Shown piece by piece: positions 9,501 through 16,397 of a DNA stretch of 52,157 nt. Under the pieces are notes generated by a model, which was not told the DNA's origin, searched no databases, and saw only the letters and a list, made by a program, of their open reading frames with translations. Both the position numbers and the translations under genes were made by a program. The DNA lies in assembly GCF_002087085.1 (NCBI RefSeq), contig NZ_MWQY01000026.1, positions 1 to 52,157 of the forward strand. Direction: 5' to 3'. How positions within the stretch are numbered: the first letter of the stretch is position 1; every line of letters starts with the position of its first letter. Origin of the DNA: Marispirochaeta aestuarii (GTDB lineage: Bacteria; Spirochaetota; Spirochaetia; JC444; Marispirochaetaceae).

Positions 9501-9664
9501 TACTGGGGATGCTTCCCCTGGCAATCGGTCTTGGGGAAGGGTCGAATATTGTTCAGCCCCTGGGAATCGCCGTGTCCGGAGGGCTCTTTATCTCAACCCT
9601 CTTTACTCTTTTTGTCGTTCCTGCGATTTTGAGTTTTATTCCGAAGGAGCAAAAAGAGACATGA
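6578..9664 (+). CDS. RND-family efflux transporter permease
   Basis: A 1028-residue inner-membrane pump of the AcrB/MexB superfamily, with TM1 at the N-terminus (VLILGFLLLCVLGIILV), two large periplasmic loops and the usual duplicated 6+6 TM layout. The family TM4 motif reads GMVIDPSIVVLENI: one Asp is kept, but the position after it is Pro instead of the Asp or Asn seen in most relatives. The TM10 region is VVNNAIIMIDF. Substrates may be drugs, lipids or bile-like compounds; metal export is less likely because no metal-binding Met or His cluster is seen. The start is GTG at 6578, with GGAGG about 15 bases upstream. The next gene overlaps its stop by 4 bases. Confidence 0.93.
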   Translation: MLRLIFKRQKVLILGFLLLCVLGIILVTELPVQLYPQTQRPRVRVRINYTGYSAVDFSRQYGEDVEAQFLTVEGVSTLEAEYRNDSGDFTLTFDWNTDSDTAKADVEAVMNTIRSLLPEDVRDDYWVRFFTGENAGFLLMGVRAPGISPKALYELIKSNLENQLSQVEDAELVEIVNIEDKEVEVLLNNAALLAYSLSINDVDAAFRRGHLPRPLGSIEDTERDFSVRNLTDINTIYDLENLIIADRGNVAIRLKDVADIRIRYTLPGQALVLDGAPAVRINATPKDGGNIRQMSQDVLEILETAIQDGVLPEDTAFQLYVDPAEYINRSIRNVVSAALLGAGLAMLIVLLTLGELRNTLLIGISIPVTMILSFILMYFFDVSLNLISLGGIALAVGMVIDPSIVVLENIHRHYSETPEIREPRHLMHIIITAVGEVAVPVTASTLTTVLVFLPISFTAPLTNAILGDQASTVIFALAFALLISLSLIPLVAFRLHPLKLSGNTEKPRGLTRFSLAFMHGLTRGYRGLLSFLIKTRVRAGGLIAGSFVLLALSVSLLLPLIPKEIISSPLSNRIIVFFRSMETEDRVEIVENIVPRLESMVHESLGDAVDRTFAQVSGRFNILFIDLVSSGHAEESLAALQRVFVSDNRFYYNVNMWDPAQLPLPRTNDLQLSVHGPEEAVKVNLLEEIRDLVNQSELYGRVFTDPATGVSNQLSLRLRREIIEGFGNLTESSLNTLTGRILRGTASMDFEDGQETITVAAEFPEASLDGIEMLENFLIHTSAGIVPLKHFYDFSRDTAVAGIASEDGEHIFRLYGRMLPGTPAAERVKNEESIRSILREKLALPPGYTLAFDNPQEELDEAIRSLFIALAASVALIYLVLAFQFNSLRLPLVILVTVPLGFIGVVLSLFVFKSSLNLNSLLGTILLAGVVVNNAIIMIDFYLRISSHHESKTDAITIAAGLRFPPIIITMLTTILGMLPLAIGLGEGSNIVQPLGIAVSGGLFISTLFTLFVVPAILSFIPKEQKET

Positions 9665-10503
9665 TCTTCCTTCTCTCCCTATCCGCTGCCCTGCTTTTTG
9701 GAGTAGGCGATTTCTCCGGTGGTTTTGCCTCCCGGCGCCAGCCCGTGGGGGCGGTGCTGTTTACCTCCCAGCTCTTCGGGCTGTTGCTGGTGAGTCTTGT
9801 ATCGCCCCTCCTGCTCGAGGGAGTACCCAGGGCCGCAGACCTGCTGTGGGGAGCCGCCGCGGGTATCGGCGGGGCCGTTGGTATTCTGTTTCTCTATCAC
9901 GCCCTGGCCCACACCGTGGTTGCCATCGTCTCTCCCACCGCTGCCCTCGTGGGAGCCCTGCTTCCCCTGGTGTTCGGCCTCCTGATCGGGGATGCCGTCT
10001 CGCCGATCGGATGGATCGGTATCGGTCTCATCCTGCCGGCGGTTGTTCTGTTAAGCTATGAACACCTGGAAGCCGGTACCACTGTGGAGGAACGACGGCG
10101 GGCCTTCCTTTACGGGATCGGTGCGGGGGCCGGTTTCGGTCTCTTCTTTATTCTGATTGCCCAGACCAGTCCGGCGGCGGGCTTATGGCCCCTGGCGGGA
10201 GCAAGGATCACCTCCCTGGCCATGGTTGCCTGCTACAGCATCCTGAGGGGACGCTCGCTGATTGTGCGGGGACAGGGAATCGGTGCGACAATCATGGCCG
10301 GTACCTTCGATATGGCCGCCAACATCGCCTTTATGCTGGCGGTCCAGAGCGGGCGGATCATTCTGGTTACCGCTGTAACCTCGGTCTATCCGGCCCCGAC
10401 GGTGCTGCTTGCCCGGCTTATCAACGGCGAGAAGGTCCACCCCCTGCGCTGGGCCGGGCTTGCCGCGGCGGCCGCGGGGGTAGCCTGCATGGGAATCGGC
10501 TAA
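9661..10503 (+). CDS. DMT-superfamily (EamA-like) transporter
   Basis: A 280-residue integral membrane protein with about ten predicted TM segments in two EamA-like halves. The first half begins LSLSAALLFGVGDFSGGFASR; the second begins near residue 145 (LYGIGAGAGFGLFFILI). Such proteins move metabolites such as amino acids or nucleosides across the inner membrane; the substrate here is unknown. Its ATG overlaps the RND pump stop (ATGA), so it is the last gene of that operon. It converges on a minus-strand membrane protein with only 9 bases between them and no clear terminator. Confidence 0.85.
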   Translation: MIFLLSLSAALLFGVGDFSGGFASRRQPVGAVLFTSQLFGLLLVSLVSPLLLEGVPRAADLLWGAAAGIGGAVGILFLYHALAHTVVAIVSPTAALVGALLPLVFGLLIGDAVSPIGWIGIGLILPAVVLLSYEHLEAGTTVEERRRAFLYGIGAGAGFGLFFILIAQTSPAAGLWPLAGARITSLAMVACYSILRGRSLIVRGQGIGATIMAGTFDMAANIAFMLAVQSGRIILVTAVTSVYPAPTVLLARLINGEKVHPLRWAGLAAAAAGVACMGIG

Positions 10504-10512
10504 GCGGTGATT

Positions 10513-11028
10513 TTACGGGACTTCCTTATCCAGGCGGATAAGAGTGTCCCGTTCCGCCTCGGTGGGAAAAAGATAGTACATCGACATCAGCGAGAGAAGC
10601 ACCAGGAAGTAGACATCCAGCCTGCTGCCCCCGGAAAGAATAAAAAGGACGAAGCCCAGAACCGCACACATTTCGCACATGGCCGAAGGGGGAATCAGCA
10701 GGGCAACGGCGGAAGACCGCCGGGCACGGTGATGATTCTGGTAGATAAGCCATTTTAAAAAAGAAAGCATGATCCCGGGCTCGGGTTTCCTGATTGTTTT
10801 TTTCCACAAAAAGGCCAGCACAATCAGCCCTGCGGACAAAAGATAGACCACGGACCGGAATATCGAATAATTTGCGGCAGTCAAAAGAGGTGTAAGCGCG
10901 ACCCGGATCAGTCCCGACAGCAGCAATTCAGCCACCAGGAGGAAAATAATCGCCGTCACCGGCTGGATTGAAGCCACAAGGCGGCTGATTTTGTATTCAC
11001 CCTCGTAATCCCGGTTTTCGTAACTCAT
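10513..11028 (-). CDS. Hypothetical four-helix membrane protein
   Basis: 171 residues with about four hydrophobic segments: near 20-42 (VTAIIFLLVAELLLSGLI), 55-78 (SVVYLLSAGLIVLAFLW), 117-132 and 138-158. I do not recognise the family. A Cys pair (AMCEMC) sits just before the third segment. The start at 11028 is preferred over an ATG at 11046 because GAGGAG lies 5-10 bases before the former. It is downstream of the HypA/HypB-like operon on the same strand but separated from it by 83 bases that include a strong hairpin, so it may or may not be co-transcribed. Confidence 0.6.
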   Translation of the reverse strand: MSYENRDYEGEYKISRLVASIQPVTAIIFLLVAELLLSGLIRVALTPLLTAANYSIFRSVVYLLSAGLIVLAFLWKKTIRKPEPGIMLSFLKWLIYQNHHRARRSSAVALLIPPSAMCEMCAVLGFVLFILSGGSRLDVYFLVLLSLMSMYYLFPTEAERDTLIRLDKEVP

Positions 11029-11073
11029 GCTGCTCCTCTTGATCAATCCTGATATCAGTCCATACTATGGTGT

Positions 11074-11107
11074 ATCCCGGTCTTTCTGCAACAGCAGAGA
11101 CCGGGAT
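11074..11107. other. Strong intergenic hairpin without a T tract
   Basis: A ten-base stem ATCCCGGTCT/AGACCGGGAT encloses a second stem CTGC-AACA-GCAG. Neither strand has a run of T after it, so it is not a standard rho-independent terminator. It lies 4 bases past the stop of the zinc-ribbon gene and could stabilise the 3' end of the operon transcript. Confidence 0.4.
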
Positions 11108-11111
11108 GTTG

Positions 11112-11354
11112 TCAGTACCCGACCCCTGCGTTCATAACGCTCTCCGGGTCAAAGGCGTGGCAGGGGGTTACTCCGTGGACCGAGCCGCATTGGGTGCAGC
11201 TGGCCTCGAAGGTCTCCATTTCAAACTCCTTACCGCACTGTCCGCATTTTACCTGCAGCGGTACCGGCATGAACTGGGAGGAGAATCCCATCATGCGTAC
11301 CTTGTCTACTATCTGCCGTCCTGTTTCAAAGCTTCCGGAACATCCTTCGTGCAT
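11112..11354 (-). CDS. Small HypA-like zinc-ribbon protein
   Basis: An 80-residue cytoplasmic protein. It begins MHE, the same first three residues as HypA, whose His2 binds nickel. It carries a zinc ribbon built from CGQC (near 37) and CTQC (near 53), then a further Cys-His pair in TPCHAF. Full HypA is about 113 residues, so this is a shortened relative or a convergent form. AAAGGA lies 7-12 bases upstream of the ATG. It is the last gene of a four-gene minus-strand operon; the ABC ATPase stop is 11 bases upstream. The HypB-like GTPase in the same operon supports a metal-delivery role, which remains inference. It could instead be an unrelated zinc-ribbon or rubredoxin-like adaptor. Confidence 0.7.
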   Translation of the reverse strand: MHEGCSGSFETGRQIVDKVRMMGFSSQFMPVPLQVKCGQCGKEFEMETFEASCTQCGSVHGVTPCHAFDPESVMNAGVGY

Positions 11355-11365
11355 TGCTCTTTCCT

Positions 11366-12388
11366 TTATATGGTAATCTGGTCCAGGCGTTTACCCGCCC
11401 GGAGTTCGCCCCGGAGGGTTTGAATCCTCCTGTCCAGGGCCTCTATCTCGTGCAGTATTCCCCGTTCGCCATCGCTGGTTTCGATGATCGAGGCGATACC
11501 GCCGTTCCTGATGATGATCCTCTTGTCGGCCATCAGGGCCAGGATGGGGTCGTGGGTCGCCATCAGGACGATCTTCTCCTCCGACAGCAGCAGCTCCAGG
11601 GCCTTTTTCCGGTCGATCCCGGCGTTTTCGATCTCGTCGATCAATACGATGGGAGACTTGCTCAGGATCGCGGTATCGGCGATCATCAGGGCCCGGGACT
11701 GTCCGCCGGAGAGGGAGGTGATGGGGGTCTCAGGGCTGAACTGTTCCCCCGCCAGCTCGTTTGCCCTGGCGATGATCTTCTCCGTTACCTCGTCGGTGTT
11801 CTCTATGAGTCTGCTCTCCGCGTGGAGGGTAACGAACTCCCGGACCGTCAGGTCCATTACAAAGTTCATGTTCTGACTGAGCTGTGCCACCAGCTTGTCG
11901 GAGGTGGAAAAACGCCACTTTTTATCCGGCTCAGTACCGTTGACCAGGACCTGTCTGCCCGTCGGCGTGTCCCGCTGGGCCATCCACTCGATGTCCGCCA
12001 GAAGACGGCTTTTTCCCGAGCCCGTGGGGCCGACTATGGAGACAATCTCTCCCGGCCGTATTTCCAGGGCCTCGAAACCCTCGGGTTCTCCGCTCTTGGT
12101 GGTCCCCGGCAGAATGCTTACGCTCCGGACACGGGTCCCGCTGTTCAGGCCCAGGAACTCCAGCATCTGTTCTATGTAGGCCCTGGCGCCGGATACGGTT
12201 TCATCGACGTCGATGGCCTTGTCTTCCCTGAACTCATCTTCCAGGGAGTGGAGGTACTCCTTTAAGGGGAGCTGTTCCCTGGGAGAGTACTCCAGCCCCG
12301 CGGAGGAAAAGTAGGAGTCTATAAAGGGGTATTCTTCGAGAAGTGCCGCTACCGGCAGGGTCTCGATGTCGCGCTTAATTTTGCTCAT
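11366..12388 (-). CDS. Soluble ABC-type ATPase with DUF1858-like N-terminus
   Basis: 340 residues. The N-terminal region of about 120 residues starts with ETLPVAALLEEYPFIDSYF, which resembles the DUF1858/ScdA-N helical domain (pattern ...LLEKYPE...L...G). The ABC domain follows: Walker A GPTGSGKS (near 145), Q-loop AQLSQNMNF, signature LSGGQSRA, Walker B IVLIDEIENAG and H-loop ATHD. No membrane segment is present and no permease gene is nearby, so it is unlikely to power import. It may act as a mechanochemical ATPase on a protein partner. The start at 12388 has GGAG 8-11 bases upstream and overlaps the GTPase stop by 14 bases, so the genes are coupled. The longer open frame, reaching 12442, lies inside the GTPase gene. 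Confidence 0.78.
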   Translation of the reverse strand: MSKIKRDIETLPVAALLEEYPFIDSYFSSAGLEYSPREQLPLKEYLHSLEDEFREDKAIDVDETVSGARAYIEQMLEFLGLNSGTRVRSVSILPGTTKSGEPEGFEALEIRPGEIVSIVGPTGSGKSRLLADIEWMAQRDTPTGRQVLVNGTEPDKKWRFSTSDKLVAQLSQNMNFVMDLTVREFVTLHAESRLIENTDEVTEKIIARANELAGEQFSPETPITSLSGGQSRALMIADTAILSKSPIVLIDEIENAGIDRKKALELLLSEEKIVLMATHDPILALMADKRIIIRNGGIASIIETSDGERGILHEIEALDRRIQTLRGELRAGKRLDQITI

Positions 12389-13082
12389 GCTGGTTCTCCA
12401 GTTTGATTTTCCGTACGTTTCCCATCTGGAACTGTTCGCCAATGCGCGTCTCTCCCAGGCAGTAGGAACAGAGGGCCGAGGGCATGGGAAAGCGCAATTC
12501 CTTCCCCTTGACGGAATCGATCTCGTTGTCGCTGTCGTGCATAAGGGTGCTCAGTTCGAAGGCCCCCTGTCCGGTGAGGCCGTTTACATGGATAATCGTC
12601 GCCCGGGGATTCACCATGCCCACGCGGCTGGCGAAGACCTCCCGCTCGGCCTGGGAGACGATATCCCCCTTGGTAATGACCACGATGTCTGCGCTCTTGA
12701 GCATGGGACCGATCTTTTTGGGGGTGTTGATGCCGCTCAGGTTGTCGATCACGCAGATCGCCCGGATCTCCTTGATGTAGGGGGAACAGCGGTTGCAGAG
12801 CCCGGCTGATTCGCTGATCAGGATGTCCAGACCCTCACGGATTCCCCACTGGGTAACCTCTTCGATGTTACTGACGAAGTAGTGGTCCGGACAGAGGCTG
12901 CCGGATAACCCCTTTTGCACGGGAATTCCCGCCTTCGCGTAGAGCTGATCATCCTCGGTTGAGAGGCAGTCGAATTTGGCAACGCCGATCTTGAAGCCCT
13001 TCCGCCTGAGGGATTCGGCGGTCTTGAGGATGACCGCTGTTTTTCCCGATGACGGGGGGCCGGAAACGGTTATCAGGTTCAT
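12375..13082 (-). CDS. HypB/CobW-like P-loop GTPase
   Basis: 235 residues of the SIMIBI/G3E class, like HypB, UreG and CobW, which insert or deliver metals with GTP hydrolysis. G1 is GPPSSGKT (residues 8-15). A switch-like ESAGLCNRC lies near 110 and G4 is TKGD near 160. Two CxxC pairs (CNRC near 116 and CSYC near 215) are candidate metal sites. The start ATG overlaps the stop of the upstream gene as ATGA (13079-13082); the longer open frame upstream runs inside that gene. The HypA-like partner two genes downstream fits a HypA-HypB pair, but no NiFe-hydrogenase or urease gene is present in the window. CooC-like or other P-loop maturation roles are alternatives. Confidence 0.8.
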   Translation of the reverse strand: MNLITVSGPPSSGKTAVILKTAESLRRKGFKIGVAKFDCLSTEDDQLYAKAGIPVQKGLSGSLCPDHYFVSNIEEVTQWGIREGLDILISESAGLCNRCSPYIKEIRAICVIDNLSGINTPKKIGPMLKSADIVVITKGDIVSQAEREVFASRVGMVNPRATIIHVNGLTGQGAFELSTLMHDSDNEIDSVKGKELRFPMPSALCSYCLGETRIGEQFQMGNVRKIKLENQHEQN

Positions 13083-14332
13083 GCGCTCTCCTCCGTCATG
13101 GCAGCCAGGCTGCTGGTCCGGTTGAAGATTTCTTCGCTTACAGCGATCTCCCGGCTCAGGTCGTGGGATTTGATGTAGTCCCAGCCCAGCCACATGAAGG
13201 GGGTTCCCTCAGCCAGCCGGTTGTCGACATCCGGGTTCAGGGAGGGGAAGAGTCCCTGGTGGGCCAGGACCTCGCCGATCTTTTGGGATCCGAAGAAGTC
13301 GACCACCGGTTTGAGATCCTTCTCCTTGCCCCGTTTGCTGAGCATGAAGATGGGGCTTACAATGGCTCCGTCCTCGGGCCAGACCGCCTGCATGGGCCCG
13401 CCTTCCCGCACGGTTTTGGTAAAGAAGTAAGGCATGATGGTGACCGCGGGCCGGGCGTTCTTCATGCGGTCGCTCTTGACCATCTGGGAGGGGTGCAGGG
13501 CCTGGAGCATGACACGGCCGAGCTCCTCCACCCCGGCATCGCCGTAGCGGCTGCGGAGGGTGAGCAGAATGGCGTTAAAGAGGTCGAAATCTCCCACCGG
13601 CAGGGAGACGGACTGACCGAAGTCGCCGCTCAGGAGTTCCTTCCAGCTCCGCGGTACAGGACGTCCCGCAAGCTCCTGGGTGTTTACCAGGAATACCGCC
13701 GGGACCGCGGCGATTATGGAGTAGACACCTGCGGGATCCTTAAGGTCGAGGCCGGCGAAGGCGGGATTCTCGCCCTTCCAGTCCAGCAGGTCCGTAAAGG
13801 CGTTCTGCTCCCGGAGGCGTCCGATGCGCTGGCGGTCGAAGAAGAGGTCGAAGCCGGCGGAGATAAAGATATCCGGCAGGGACTCGATGGAGGTGGAACT
13901 GTCGATGTGTTCCTCCACCCACTGGGTGCCCACGCTGGCGGCCTTCAGTTCCGCCTCGATTGCCCTGCCATGCTGCCTCCGGTAGGCGCTGCTGAAGTTG
14001 TTGAACTCCTCGAGGATGGGAATCCGCACCGGGCAGGGGAGGAGTCCGGTCATGCTGACCGACTCTTCCTGCCCGTTCTGCGGCGTCCCGCTCAGGCTAA
14101 GGTCAGCTCCGTCACGGTGCTCAGCGATCGCCTCGTTCAGGAGACTAACGAAGAGCTCTGAATTGATTTTCCGTATCTCCAGGGCCGTTTTCAGGGAGAC
14201 CAGCTTGCCGTATCCGGCGCGCTGAGAATATTCGGCCATCCGGGGAAAGCCCCGGGCAACGAAGATATCCACGGTTTCGGGATATTTTTCCGTGATGGTG
14301 TAGATGGTATCGTTTATATCAATGTAGTTCAT
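13079..14332 (-). CDS. Cytoplasmic solute-binding-fold protein with N-terminal DUF1858-like domain
   Basis: 417 residues with no signal peptide or lipobox. Residues 1-60 (MNYIDINDTIYTITEKYPET...FVARGFPRM) fit the DUF1858/ScdA-N pattern. From about 95 to 400 the protein resembles type 2 periplasmic binding proteins of iron or thiamine ABC systems: LPDIFISAGFDLFFD, VPAVFLVNTQELAGRPVPRSW, a PYFFTKTV strand and AHQGLFPSLNP. A binding protein that stays in the cytosol cannot serve an importer in the usual way, so it may be a ligand or cofactor carrier for the ATPase and GTPase encoded downstream. First gene of the operon; GAGG lies 10-13 bases before the ATG. Confidence 0.78.
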   Translation of the reverse strand: MNYIDINDTIYTITEKYPETVDIFVARGFPRMAEYSQRAGYGKLVSLKTALEIRKINSELFVSLLNEAIAEHRDGADLSLSGTPQNGQEESVSMTGLLPCPVRIPILEEFNNFSSAYRRQHGRAIEAELKAASVGTQWVEEHIDSSTSIESLPDIFISAGFDLFFDRQRIGRLREQNAFTDLLDWKGENPAFAGLDLKDPAGVYSIIAAVPAVFLVNTQELAGRPVPRSWKELLSGDFGQSVSLPVGDFDLFNAILLTLRSRYGDAGVEELGRVMLQALHPSQMVKSDRMKNARPAVTIMPYFFTKTVREGGPMQAVWPEDGAIVSPIFMLSKRGKEKDLKPVVDFFGSQKIGEVLAHQGLFPSLNPDVDNRLAEGTPFMWLGWDYIKSHDLSREIAVSEEIFNRTSSLAAMTEESA

Positions 14333-14437
14333 GCTGGAACCTCGCTTTCATGATCAATACAGTAATATAATACAGAAGAGACTTCGGTAACATAGGATAC
14401 GAAAAAGGATCATTATATGAAGTTGCTGGTAAAAACC

Positions 14438-14466
14438 TTGACCTCGAGTTAAAGTGCCGGTACTCT
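14438..14466 (+). promoter_or_regulatory. Possible promoter of the PII-EIIA-Mrp operon
   Basis: TTGACC (14438-14443), a 17-base spacer and TACTCT (14461-14466), 36 bases before the first ATG of the operon. The 170-base divergent gap also holds AT-rich stretches (TATAAT on the minus strand near 14413) that could belong to a promoter for the opposite operon; no -35 was assigned to it. Confidence 0.42.
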
Positions 14467-14502
14467 GGTTCTGCGATATTCCTCGCATTAAAGGCGGCAG
14501 TC

Positions 14503-14841
14503 ATGAAACTGATGGTTTTTGTCTTGAACCGCGAAGAACTCCTGGAACAGGTGCTGGAGGCTTATGCCGAGGTGGGAATACCCGGGGGAACGATCCTGGA
14601 TTCCGAAGGGATGGGACGCTTTCTTACCTACGAGGTCCCCCTGTTTGCCGGCTTCAAGGAGTTCATGAAGGGGAACAAGCCCTACAATAAAACGATTTTT
14701 TCCGTCATCCGGGACGAAAGCCTGATTCCCAGGTTTCACAAGCTGCTGACGGAGGTCTGCGGGGATCTGCGTGATCCCGGCACCGGTATTCTGTTTACTG
14801 TCCCGGTCGACTGGGCCGCAGGACTGGCGGAGGAGGAGTAA
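14503..14841 (+). CDS. PII-like (GlnB-superfamily) regulator
   Basis: A 112-residue protein with the ferredoxin-like pattern of PII relatives. MKLMVFVLNREELLEQVLEA is the first strand and helix, and IPGGTILDSEGMG gives the second strand with a Gly-rich turn. A central loop (LFAGFKEFMKGNKPYNKTIF) precedes the last strand and helix. It lacks the T-loop signature of GlnB/GlnK, so it would sense something other than glutamine status, perhaps a nucleotide or an ion. It heads an operon with an EIIA-like protein and Mrp subunits; its stop overlaps the next ATG by one base. A role in adjusting antiporter activity is inferred from position alone. Confidence 0.7.
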   Translation: MKLMVFVLNREELLEQVLEAYAEVGIPGGTILDSEGMGRFLTYEVPLFAGFKEFMKGNKPYNKTIFSVIRDESLIPRFHKLLTEVCGDLRDPGTGILFTVPVDWAAGLAEEE

Positions 14842-15305
14842 TGGCAATAAATATTAGCGAACTGCTGAATCCGGCCTGTATCGAACTGGATCTCTCGGCG
14901 AAAAAGAAACCCGATATCCTGCGGGAGCTCAGCTCCGTGCTGGCCCGCTGCGGGGACGTGGGGAACCAGGACAAGCTCTACAAGGAGCTTCTAAAGCGGG
15001 AAAAGATGACCAGTACCGGAATCGGGAGCGGCATCGCCATTCCCCACTGCCTCTCGTCCCAGGTAAAGGAGATGCACGTCGCCTTCGGGCGCAAACTCGA
15101 AGGCGCCAAATTCGACGCTGTGGACAATCAGCCGGTCAGCCTCTTTTTTCTGCTTGCAGGTCCGGAGGGCGCCCATTCCAGGCATCTCCAGATACTGAGC
15201 AGACTGGCCCGCTACCTTCACGATCCGGCCTTCTGTCAGGAGCTTCATACCGCCTCGTCCCCTGAGGAGGTCATTGCCGCTTTCAGGCGCAAGGAATCGG
15301 AATGA
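14841..15305 (+). CDS. PTS EIIA-like protein (PtsN/fructose type)
   Basis: 154 residues of the PTS EIIA type 2 family. The phosphorylatable His is in GIGSGIAIPHC near residue 67, matching the family motif TGxGxGxAIPH. A stand-alone EIIA of this kind usually regulates other proteins, as EIIA-Ntr does for potassium transport, and does not phosphorylate a sugar. It is coupled upstream (TAATG) to the PII-like gene and overlaps the start of mrpE by 4 bases. No EIIB, EIIC or HPr gene is present in the window. Control of the antiporter by PTS phosphorylation state is plausible but unproven. Confidence 0.85.
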   Translation: MAINISELLNPACIELDLSAKKKPDILRELSSVLARCGDVGNQDKLYKELLKREKMTSTGIGSGIAIPHCLSSQVKEMHVAFGRKLEGAKFDAVDNQPVSLFFLLAGPEGAHSRHLQILSRLARYLHDPAFCQELHTASSPEEVIAAFRRKESE

Positions 15306-15814
15306 GACTCGAGACCCGCTGGGCCCTTGTCAGGTTTCTCATTACCTTTCTGTCCCTTTTCCCGGGCTGGATGCTGTTTACCTGGTCTCTGGATCCCGGT
15401 TCTCTCGTGGCGGGAATTGTATCCAGCCTGGTGGTGGCCTGGTTTACCTATTCCATCTTCGTGGACGAGTCCGAAGCCGCCCGCAGGGCCCATCTTCCGC
15501 GGCCGCACTACTTTATCGTCTACCTGGTTGTCCTGGTTTTCAACATGTATGTGGCAAGCTTCCAGGTCCTCTGGCAGATCCTCCGGGGAAAGATCAACCC
15601 CGGGATCGTACATTTCCGGACAAGGCTGAAAACCGACATAGCCAGAGTCGCCCTGACCAGCTCCATTACCCTGACCCCGGGCACCATAACCCTGGATCTG
15701 ACGGACGACCACCTGGTCGTGCACTGGCTCGATGCACGGACAACCCACTCCCGCTATGCCGGTGAGCTGATCAAGGGCATCTACGAAAAACTCCTGAGAC
15801 GCATATGGCTCTGA
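15302..15814 (+). CDS. mrpE: Mrp/Mbh antiporter subunit E (MbhA-like)
   Basis: A 170-residue inner-membrane subunit of the multi-subunit cation/H+ antiporter. It has two or three hydrophobic segments near the N-terminus (FLITFLSLFPGWMLFTWSL, LVAGIVSSLVVAWFTYSIF, YFIVYLVVLVFNMYVASF). A cytoplasmic domain follows with the family signature LTSSITLTPGTITLDL near residue 120. It starts inside the stop of the EIIA gene (ATGA) and is the first of eight overlapping antiporter genes, in the E-F-G-A'-A''-B-C-D order of archaeal Mbh operons. Confidence 0.92.
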   Translation: MRLETRWALVRFLITFLSLFPGWMLFTWSLDPGSLVAGIVSSLVVAWFTYSIFVDESEAARRAHLPRPHYFIVYLVVLVFNMYVASFQVLWQILRGKINPGIVHFRTRLKTDIARVALTSSITLTPGTITLDLTDDHLVVHWLDARTTHSRYAGELIKGIYEKLLRRIWL

Positions 15815-16071
15815 TGCTGGAAATTACAATCTACTTTCTCGTCGCCTCCAGCGTAATCAGTCTGGTCCGGGTTGTAATCGGCCCCACCGTGGCGGACCGC
15901 ATGATCGGACTGAACCTGGTGGCTTCCCAGATCCTTACCCTGCTGGTTCTCGTTTCGGTGGCCCTGGAGCGCTCCATTTACCTGGATGTCGCTCTGGTCT
16001 ACGATATCTTCGGCTTTATCGGCATCCTGCTCATGACCCGTTACTTTTCCGGGAAAAAGGGGGAGATATGA
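15805..16071 (+). CDS. mrpF: Mrp/Mbh antiporter subunit F (MbhB-like)
   Basis: 88 residues with three TM helices. Family signatures are VVIGPTVADRMIGLNL near residue 25 and LDVALVYDIFGFIG near 60. Two start codons are possible: ATG at 15805, used here, or ATG at 15814, which overlaps the mrpE stop as TGATG. The short overlap with both neighbours implies tight co-translation. Confidence 0.92.
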   Translation: MALMLEITIYFLVASSVISLVRVVIGPTVADRMIGLNLVASQILTLLVLVSVALERSIYLDVALVYDIFGFIGILLMTRYFSGKKGEI

Positions 16072-16397
16072 CCATTGCGGCGGCGATCTTTTTCGGACTG
16101 GGGATCATTTTCAATCTCATGGGAAACATCGGCGTACTGGTTTTTCCCGATGTCTATACCCGCCTGCAGGCCTCGTCGACCTGCGCCACCACCTCGGTAC
16201 TCTCCTTTTTTATCGGCTGCATGTTCATTGCCGGCTGGGGGCCCATGACAGGGCGGCTTATTGTAATAACCATCTTCTTCTTTGTTACCAACCCCATCTC
16301 CGCCCACATAATAGCCCGTTTCGCCTGGCAGAACGGGATCGTTCCCTGGCGTCAGAGTTACACAAAACGGCGGGAACTGGGAGGAGATGATGATTGA
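16068..16397 (+). CDS. mrpG: Mrp/Mbh antiporter subunit G (MbhC-like)
   Basis: 109 residues with three TM helices. The MnhG/PhaG signature is seen in NIGVLVFPDVYTRLQASSTC (residues 22-41), followed by TSVLSFFIGC and the IIVITIFFF-type third helix with NPISAHIIAR. It starts at the ATGA overlap with mrpF and overlaps the next gene by 11 bases. Confidence 0.92.
   Translation: MTIAAAIFFGLGIIFNLMGNIGVLVFPDVYTRLQASSTCATTSVLSFFIGCMFIAGWGPMTGRLIVITIFFFVTNPISAHIIARFAWQNGIVPWRQSYTKRRELGGDDD

Noticed and set aside
11354-12265. Plus-strand open frame of about 300 codons opposite the ABC ATPase
   Set aside because: Antisense to a gene with complete Walker A, signature and Walker B motifs; no independent support.
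11366-14332. Ordinary ABC importer operon (binding protein plus ATPase)
   Set aside because: No permease gene, no signal peptide on the binding protein, and a GTPase and zinc ribbon are part of the same operon.
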